Source: Sweltsa coloradensis
Lineage: Eukaryota > Arthropoda > Insecta > Plecoptera > Chloroperlidae
Direction: 5' to 3'
Assembly (NCBI GenBank): GCA_024449915.1
Contig: JAMZAV010004557.1
Span: 1 to 64,000 of the forward strand
Length of the DNA: 64,000 bases
Below are positions 58,146 to 64,000 of this stretch, one piece after another. How positions within the stretch are numbered: the first letter of the stretch is position 1; every line of letters begins with the position of its first letter. The notes below the pieces were generated by a model. The model saw only the letters and a list, made by a program, of their open reading frames with translations. It did no database searches and was not told the origin of the DNA. The translations under genes and the position numbers were made by a program.

Positions 58146-59630
58146 ACGTCGCGACGATCCCGACGTCTTCTGCGGTGTAGGTCCTGATAGCGTACCACGA
58201 CCTGCAAGATGGGTGCAAAAACCTTGTAGACTATTACTAATAGAATACAGTTTACCGCAATACTCTATCACGAAAGACACACAAGATAAAAAATCATCCC
58301 TCTTAAAAACGTTATAGGCGTCGCGAAGCCCCGACGCACTCTGAAGCCTACCGGGATCTGAAAGGTGGGTGCAAAAAACTATGTTTGTTATTACTTAATA
58401 GAATACAGTTTACCGCAATACTCTTATCACGAAAGGCACACGAGCTAAACAATAATGCATCTTTATCAATGTTAAAGGGCGTCGCAACGACCCCGACGCC
58501 CTCTGAAGCCTATCAGGACCTGCAAGGTAGGTTCTTAAAACTTGTATGCTATTACTTGATAGAATACAGTTTACCCCAATACTCTATCACAAAAAGGCAC
58601 ATGAGATAAAAAAATAATCCCTCTTTAAAAAAGCGTTTTAATGAGTCGCGACGCCTCCGACGCCCCTGCAGCGTGCCAAGACCTGCAAGGTAGGTGCTAA
58701 AAACGTGTGTGCTATTTCTTAATAGAATAGAATTCACCGCAATACTCTAGCACGAATGGTACACGAGATAAAAATTCATCCCTCTTTTTAAAAAAAATGT
58801 TTAAGTCGTCGGACGCCCCCGACGCCCTCTGAAGCGTGCCCGGACCTGCAAGGTTGGTGCAAAATCCTTGTATGCTATTACTTAATAGAATACAGTTTAC
58901 CGCAATACTCACAATAATACTAATACTAATCACAAAAGGCACATGAGATAAAAAATCATCCCTCTTTAAAAAAGCGTTATAGGGAGTCGTGACGCCCCCG
59001 ACGCCCACTGCAGCGTGCCAAGACCTGCAAGGTAGGTGCTAAAAACTTGTGTGCTATTGCTTAATAGAATACAATTCACCACAATACTCTAGCACGAATG
59101 GTACACGAGATAAAAATTCATCCCTCTTTTAAAAAATATGTTTAAATCGTTGCGACGGCCCCCGACGCCCTCTGAAGCGTGCCCGGACCTGCAAAGTTGG
59201 TGCAAAATCCTTGTATGCTATTACTTAATAGAATACAGTTTACCGCAATACTCACAATAATACTAATACTAATCACAAAAGGCACATGAGATAAAAAATC
59301 ATCCCCCTTAAAAAACGTTATAGGGCGTCGCGACACTCAGACGCCCTCTCAAGCGTACCAGGACCTGAAAAATAGGTGCAAAAAATTTGTATGCTATTAC
59401 TTAATAGAATGTAGTTCACCGCAACACTTTATCACGAAAGGCACACGAGATAAACAATCAACCCTCTTAAAAAACGTGAAAGGGCGTTGCGACGCCCCCG
59501 ACGCCCTCTGCAGCATAGCATGGCCGGCAAGGAAAGTGCAAAAAACTTGTATCCTACTACCTAATAGATTACAACTTACCGCAAAACTCTTTCACGAAAG
59601 ATGCACGGGATACCTGTTGCCCCCCTACTA
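58146..59630 (-). repeat. ~160-bp tandem array 4 (right arm)
   Basis: About nine monomers on the minus strand, marked by CACGAAAGGCACACGAG-type motifs near 58,270, 58,430, 58,590, 58,750, 58,930, 59,095, 59,280, 59,433 and 59,595. The last two monomers match the first two of array 1 in detail. The 60-100-codon frames here are repeat artefacts. Confidence 0.9.
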
Positions 59631-59771
59631 TAATGTCCATGTGAAATATAAACGTTCTAGCCCCACCCGTTGGCGTTTGGTCAGAATCGGCCCAAATGTC
59701 ACGAACATTTCACACGTATAATCGAACAAAATCGTAAAAGTACGATATTCTTGAGAAATATTTCTGCGATT
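59631..59771 (-). mobile_element. Helitron-like copy D, third piece
   Basis: TAATGTCCATGTGAAATATA through GAGAAATATTTCTGCGATT, the continuation of 37,166-37,264. It is cut at about 59,771 by the tRNA-like array. Confidence 0.75.
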
Positions 59772-60024
59772 CGAGCTGGTTCTGGGTTCGATCCCCAGTC
59801 GGGGCATACTTTTACTACAACTGCTATTCATTGACTAATAATATCCTTAAAGCGGGCTTATGCTTAAAAACCGTATATTCATACTAGGATGAGATGTGAC
59901 TGGATTTTTCCATGTGTTTTTTCAGTAATGACAGCTACATTGCAGTCTTCTGTTCGATTATTATCATGGATGTCAACAGTCACAACAAATAGCAGTTTAA
60001 TGAAGGTGTGTCTGGTGTGTCTTA

Positions 60025-60097
60025 TGTCTCGGTAGCTCAATTGGCAGAGCTATGGCGCGTTAAGCCAGAGGTTCTGGGTTCGATCCCCAGTTGGGCA
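60025..60097 (+). tRNA. tRNA-like sequence, GTT anticodon by position (pseudo-tRNA)
   Basis: A box TAGCTCAATTGGCAGAG and B box GGTTCGATCCC are good Pol III promoter elements. The D-stem GCTC/GAGC and T-stem CTGGG/CCCAG are perfect; the anticodon stem has four pairs (TGGC/GCCA) with loop GCGTTAA, giving GTT (Asn). The loop lacks the invariant T33 and the acceptor stem pairs poorly, so a working tRNA is unlikely; it may be a SINE-like head. Confidence 0.5.
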
Positions 60098-60317
60098 TAC
60101 TTTTATTACAACTGCTATTATTCACTAATAATGTCCTCTAAGCAGGATTATGCTTTAAAACCTTATATTCATACTTCCCAACTCATGGGAGATGAAAATA
60201 ATTGGATATTTCCATGTGTTCTTTCATTAATGACAGCTACATTGCAGGCTTCTGTTCGATTACTATCATGGATGTCAACAGTCACACCAAATAGCAGTTT
60301 AATGAAGGTGTGTCTTA

Positions 60318-60391
60318 TGTCTCGGTAGCTCAATTGGCAGAGCTATGGCGCGTTAAGCCAGAGGTTCTGGGTTCGATCCCCAGTTGGAACA
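60318..60391 (+). tRNA. tRNA-like sequence, second copy
   Basis: Identical to the first through the T-stem, but the acceptor 3' side reads TTGGAACA, worsening the acceptor stem. Confidence 0.45.
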
Positions 60392-60412
60392 TACTTTTAT
60401 TACAACTGCTAT

Positions 60413-60780
60413 TGTGTAATGGCCATATGGATTATGTTGGTTATACTGGCTTTTTAGAAGAAGAAGAAGAAAAAGATAAATAAAGTGGAGTCTAGAACTT
60501 GAGGCACTTCTATACCTGGGGGGGTCCAACTTATATTAACAACTATTTTCGCTAGGTTAGACGAAACTTTTCGCTGGCTACAGTGCGCCGCGCTAGTTCT
60601 AGGATACAATCGATAAAAGCGCACCCGAAATCCTTTCCGTTCCACGTCTATACGTCCGCCAGGATGGCGGGCGTATAGCTTGTAAAATATTGGACCCCCC
60701 CAGGTACAGAAGTACCGAACTTGACAGAAGCACATGTTTCATCTGCCCTTTCCTACCAAATGGTCCCTCAAAATAACACA
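60413..60780 (+). repeat. Ty3/Gypsy 5' LTR
   Basis: Starts TGTGTAATGG and ends AAAATAACACA (5-bp inverted tips), followed at once by TGGTGGCAGCCGG, a common type of Gypsy primer-binding site. The left edge coincides with the break in the 293-bp repeat. It contains an inverted repeat of about 35 bp (60,497-60,536 against 60,688-60,726). The 3' LTR lies beyond the window. Confidence 0.75.
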
Positions 60781-60793
60781 TGGTGGCAGCCGG
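60781..60793 (+). other. Putative primer-binding site
   Basis: TGGTGGCAGCCGG begins at the first base after the LTR, the normal position for tRNA-primed first-strand synthesis. Confidence 0.65.
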
Positions 60794-60876
60794 TAGGTTT
60801 AAAAATAGTTTTATAACTATTATAAGATAGTTTCTATCGTGTACAAACGTTACTTTGGCTGGTAAAAGCCTACAAC

Positions 60877-61526
60877 ATGCCAAATACTGGCGAAACTGGG
60901 CCTAGGTCTACAACACCAGGGACTGGACAGGGGCATATTTATGCAGCTCCCAGCTATCAAATCAGCATTCCAGACCCATTTTCATTCGTTCCTGATGAAT
61001 GGGGGCGATGGAAACGCCGATTTGAACGTTTCCGACAGGCATCAGGTCTGGCTACAAAACCTGAAGAAGAGCAGGTAAATTCCTTAATTTATTTCATGGG
61101 TGACGTTGCCGACGACATTCTTATAGCATTTAAGCTGAGTGAAGCTGATGCCAAAAGCTACAATGTAGTATGCACTAAGTTTGATAATCATTTCGTCCCT
61201 CGTAGAAATATAATTACGAGAGGGCAACATTCTTTAAAAGAATGCAAAGCTCCAGTGAGACTGTGGATGAGTTCATCACTAACTTGCATAAATTAGCACA
61301 ATATTGTGAGTTTGGAACCATGCAAGATGAGCTTATAAGGGATAAGATTGTCGTTGGACTGCTAGATCATAAGCTAGGTGAGCGAATGCAGCTGGACCCA
61401 GACTTAACTTTGGCAAAAAAAGCCATGACTATGGCTAGACAGTCAGCTGAGGTAAAGCGTCAATCAGATGATATTTACCTTACTCAAAACTGTACTGTTG
61501 GGGCTGTGCATGCTAAAGACAACTAA
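60877..61526 (+). pseudogene. Ty3/Gypsy gag, frameshifted
   Basis: The frame 60,877-61,296 begins MPNTGETGPRSTTPG and contains WGRWKRRFERFRQASGL and SLIYFMGDVADDIL, typical gag capsid sequence. The capsid continues in another frame from about 61,242 (TVDEFITNLHKLAQYCEFG ... DKIVVGLLD), so a frameshift lies near 61,245. The second frame ends at 61,526 just before the zinc knuckles, reached by a further shift. Confidence 0.88.
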
Positions 61527-62232
61527 TAGGCCTAATTTTAAAAATAAACCTAAGCCTACAGGAGACAATAATAATAGGCCTAGTCAAAACAAGCCTAAAG
61601 GTAATAGCTCTTGCCAATGGTGTGGTCGAACACCGACCCATAATAAAGCAGACTGTCCTGCCAAGGATTATACATGTTACGTATGTCACAAAGTAGGCCA
61701 TGGGGCAAATGTATGCCACAAAGCAAAGAAAAATATTGTTCGAGAAGTCGCAACCGAAGAAGCACAGCTCACAGGTGAGGCTTTCATGGGCCTTGTGTCA
61801 AACGGTAAGCCTAAATCACCGGATTTATGGTCGGTCGAACTTATTATAGGCCAAAATCAAAAAACTGTTTTTAAAATAGACATTGGGGCAGATGTTTTGG
61901 TTATCCCCCTAGTCTATCCTCTAAAGAAAGAGATGACTATTGTACCTTCTGATCTAAAACTATTTGGACCAGGTAGGACTCTACTTGACTGCAATAGCAT
62001 GGTCAAATCGGTAAAAATTACCCACAAAGATAAAACCACTTACAAAAATCTGTACTTAATAAAAGACTTAACCGCACCTCTTCTTGGTCGCTCAGCGATC
62101 GAAGACCTTCAAATTATTAACTGTATAGGGGAAGCTAGCAGCTTCAAACCTGAAAAGAAGTTTCCTAAACTCTTTCAGGGCCTCGGAAAAATTCCAGTAA
62201 CATATACAATCCAATTAAAAGATGATGCTTAG
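61468..62232 (+). pseudogene. Ty3/Gypsy zinc knuckles and aspartic protease
   Basis: CQWCGRTPTHNKADC and CYVCHKVGHGANVC are two CCHC knuckles of the gag end. The protease follows: FKIDIGADVLVIP and the C-terminal LLGRSAIEDL block. The active-site triad reads Asp-Ile-Gly (ATT codon at 61,882-61,884) rather than Asp-Thr/Ser-Gly, so the protease is probably dead. The frame ends in TAG at 62,230, in the linker before the RT, where the family is normally open. Confidence 0.88.
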
Positions 62233-62701
62233 CCCTTTGCAGTTACAACTCCTCGAACGGTACCTATTCCTTTACGGAAACAAGTTCAAGAGGAACTTCA
62301 AAGAATGACAGAATCGGGCGTAATTTCACCAGTCGAAGGCCCTACCGAGTGGTGTGCCCCGATGGTCGTGGTACGTAAACCTTCAGGAAAAATCCGGATT
62401 TGTGTGGACCTAACACAGCTTAACAAAAGCGTCAAGTGGGAATGGCATCCTATACCAAATGTCGAACAAACGTTAGTAAGCGTAGGCGGAGCGCGCGTTT
62501 TTTCTTAAGTTGACGCAACTTCCGGATTCTGGCAACTTCAACTTTCACAGGAATCATCCAAATTAACCACATTTATAACACCATTTGGTAGATATAGCTT
62601 CAACAGACTACCATTTGGTATTACGTCAGCTCCGGAAATTTTTCAGAGAACCATGAGCTCGATATTGGAAGAAATCGACGGCGTCCTATGCCATATGGAT
62701 G
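62233..62701 (+). pseudogene. Ty3/Gypsy reverse transcriptase, N-terminal half
   Basis: PFAVTTPRTVPIPL, ESGVISPVEGPTEWCAPMV and RICVDLTQLNK (fingers) precede a TAA at 62,506; DATSGFWQLQLS (motif A), TPFGRYSFNRLPFGITSAPE (motif B) follow. Motif C reads CHMD and stops: the second catalytic aspartate is separated by an insertion starting at about 62,702. Confidence 0.93.
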
Positions 62702-63410
62702 CAATCCGTGTCTTTCGCATTCAAAAGCGAGCCATCAGAATCATGGTTGGAGCCAATAGGAGAAAATCCTGTAAAGAATTATTTAGAAATCTAAAAATAC
62801 TGACTCTTCCATGTATCCTTATTCAAATCTGTGTAATCTTTGTTCACAATAATCCTGAATGGTTTCCCCGCAATTCACAAATTCATCACCATGGCACACG
62901 CTCGCAAATCAACATTCATATCGACTCTTTCAGCACATCCAAGTTTACCAAAGGACCATTGGCTCTATGCTCAGCCCTCTATAACAAATTACCAGCAGAC
63001 ATCAAACTCATAAATACAAGCAGGCACATAATTTTTAAGGCTAGAGTAAAATCATTTCTGCTTGACAAGTGTTTTTATTCTATTGATGAATTTGTAAATC
63101 AGAATGACCGACAAAACTAAACTAATAAACAGTCTTTTATTATGTCTGCACCCTGCACTATGCCTTGGGTATGTTAATATGCTTGTTAGTATAATGTTTT
63201 GTCAACTTAAACTTACCCTTTTATGTTATTAACTTTTGTTCTAGACTGAATTATAATTATTATAAGTATTTTAAGTATGCTCTACCTAGAATAGATACCT
63301 AAGTATATAAAGTATATATGTGTATAAGAATATCTACTATTTCACACTCTCTTCGGAGCAGTGCATATCTGTACCATGTACACGATGAAAATGAAATAAA
63401 GAATTATTAT
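62702..63410 (+). mobile_element. 5'-truncated non-LTR retrotransposon inside the Gypsy RT
   Basis: The coding end (to 63,117) has FRIQKRAIRIMVGANRRKSC, LKILTLPCILI and LPADIKLINTSRHIIFKARV, the C-terminal region of Jockey/CR1-type ORF2. A ~290-bp 3' UTR and an AATAAAGAATTATTAT tail follow. Gypsy coding resumes at CCTCGTATGTGG. The RT core of the inserted element is missing, as expected for 5' truncation. Confidence 0.85.
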
Positions 63411-64000
63411 CCTCGTATGTGGTTCAGACCTTGCGGAACATGACAGACGACTAAAACTGGTTCTTGGGAGAATTGAGAAAGCTGGCATGACTCTCAATCT
63501 AGCCAAATGTCAATTTCGAGTTCAAGAGATTACATTCGTTGGACACAAGATATCGAAAGACGGAATTACCCCGGATGAGAAAAAAGTTGAAGCTGTTCTC
63601 GCAATGGAACCACCTTAAAATAAGCAGGAATTAATGAGATTTCTAGGATTTCTAACGTTCCTTGGTCCATTCATCGCGAACAAATCAAACCTCCTTGAAC
63701 CTTTAAACTCTCTCCTAAAAGAGAATAATGAGTGAGTGTGGGGTATACCACAAATAGAATCTTTTGTTAAGGTTAAAGAGGTTCTCACCTCAAAACCTAT
63801 CCTGGCACTGTACGATCCCTGGAGGCAAACGACTGTATCAGCCGACGCTTCTAGTTATGGAATCGGAGCAGTTCTCTTCCAAACGCAAGAAGACGGGAAG
63901 AAACGGCCTGTCGCTTATGCGTCCCGGACTTTGTCGTCAGCAGAAATCGCGTTATACTCAATTAGAACGCGAGGCTCTTGCGCTCAGAGGTTTAGAACTT
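63411..64000 (+). pseudogene. Ty3/Gypsy RT C-terminal part and RNase H, running off the window
   Basis: VCGSDLAEHDRRLKLVLGRI, LNLAKCQFRV and FVGHKISKDGITPDEKKVEA complete the RT thumb. Stops occur at 63,616 (TAA) and 63,732 (TGA). TVSADASSYGIGAVLFQ is the RNase H first block, followed by RPVAYASRTL; a frameshift near 63,945 precedes LEREALAL. Integrase and the 3' LTR would lie to the right. Confidence 0.9.

Larger units (their letters stand above)
37265..59630. mobile_element. 22.4-kb unit with long inverted arms of ~160-bp repeats
   Basis: Left end TAGTAGAGGAGCAAGAGGTA; right end, read inverted, TAGTAGGGGGGCAACAGGTA. Both arms continue into the same series of ~160-bp monomers in the same order: the first monomer on each side has CTTTCCTTGC and GCTATGCTGCAG, the second has CACCTATTTTTCAGGTCC. 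The flanks are the two halves of Helitron-like copy D (CCTTAA left, TAATGTCC right), giving TAA on both sides as a candidate 3-bp target duplication. Long inverted arms of internal tandem repeats define foldback elements; no transposase recognised as its own is visible. Confidence 0.75.
59772..60412 (+). repeat. 293-bp tandem repeat carrying a tRNA-like module
   Basis: Three units: partial (59,772-60,024), full (60,025-60,317) and truncated (60,318-60,412). Each has the tRNA-like part, then ACTTTTATTACAACTGCTAT, CTAAGCAGGATTATGCTT, ATGACAGCTACATTGCA and CAGTTTAATGAAGGTGTGTC. The third unit stops at TACAACTGCTATT, where the Gypsy LTR starts. Confidence 0.85.

Noticed and set aside
60025..60391. 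Functional tRNA-Asn genes
   Set aside because: No T33, weak acceptor stem, and embedded in a longer tandem repeat; kept only as tRNA-like.
61879..63735. Reassigned stop codons
   Set aside because: Other elements in the window use normal stops, and frameshifts and an insertion accompany these stops; ordinary decay is enough.

Overview
This is a stretch of metazoan, almost certainly invertebrate, nuclear DNA made almost entirely of transposable elements and their debris. The evidence is AT-rich sequence, Pol III tRNA-like boxes, and BEL/Pao, Ty3/Gypsy, Penelope-like and CR1/Jockey-like retroelements together with Helitron-like, hAT and foldback DNA transposons. I recognise no single-copy host gene, no rRNA and no prokaryotic gene. 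The phylum cannot be fixed from the window; ~160-bp tandem arrays carried by Helitron-like short elements recall those described in bivalves, but that is only a hint.

Left part (1-24,400). Two head-to-tail copies of a short Helitron-like repeat (92-1443) precede unidentified AT-rich DNA. A degenerate TATG array and a homopolymer-ridden block follow (2.86-11.6 kb); this block looks like low-accuracy consensus and holds no believable gene. A broken CR1/Jockey-like non-LTR retrotransposon runs from 11,640 to about 20,545: ORF1 esterase tail, APE endonuclease, reverse transcriptase (RT), 3' UTR and (CTA)n tail. It is split by a noisy tandem-repeat block (12.5-16.3 kb) and by a Helitron-like copy (17,356-18,876), which itself contains a textbook hAT MITE with an 8-bp target duplication. 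Then come four head-to-tail 3' fragments of another non-LTR element, each ending in (ACT)n.

Middle (24,400-35,000). A very large imperfect palindrome is centred near 26.2 kb. Its right arm is noisy and is interrupted by about 5.1 kb of unidentified sequence. A separate ~0.8-kb foldback lies at 33.9-34.8 kb.

Right part (35,000-64,000). This is the most interesting section, a set of insertions nested inside one another. A Helitron-like copy (36,275-59,771 in three pieces) is split by another copy of its own family and by a 22.4-kb unit with long inverted arms built of ~160-bp repeats (37,265-59,630, TSD TAA). Inside that, an 'X' repeat is split by a 16.1-kb block with Helitron-like termini (40,541-56,627). 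Inside that sits an element with 0.82-kb inverted repeats (41,020-56,286) carrying a degraded CXC zinc-domain gene. Inside that is a BEL/Pao retrotransposon (43,080-53,594, TSD GTCTT), and inside its 5' LTR a Penelope-like element. Beyond the nest, a 293-bp tandem repeat containing a tRNA-like module is interrupted by a Ty3/Gypsy element (60,413 to window end), whose RT catalytic motif is in turn split by a truncated non-LTR insertion.

The genes do not form a pathway: each belongs to its own element, and nearly all are broken by frameshifts, stops or insertions. Insertion order can be read directly from who interrupts whom.
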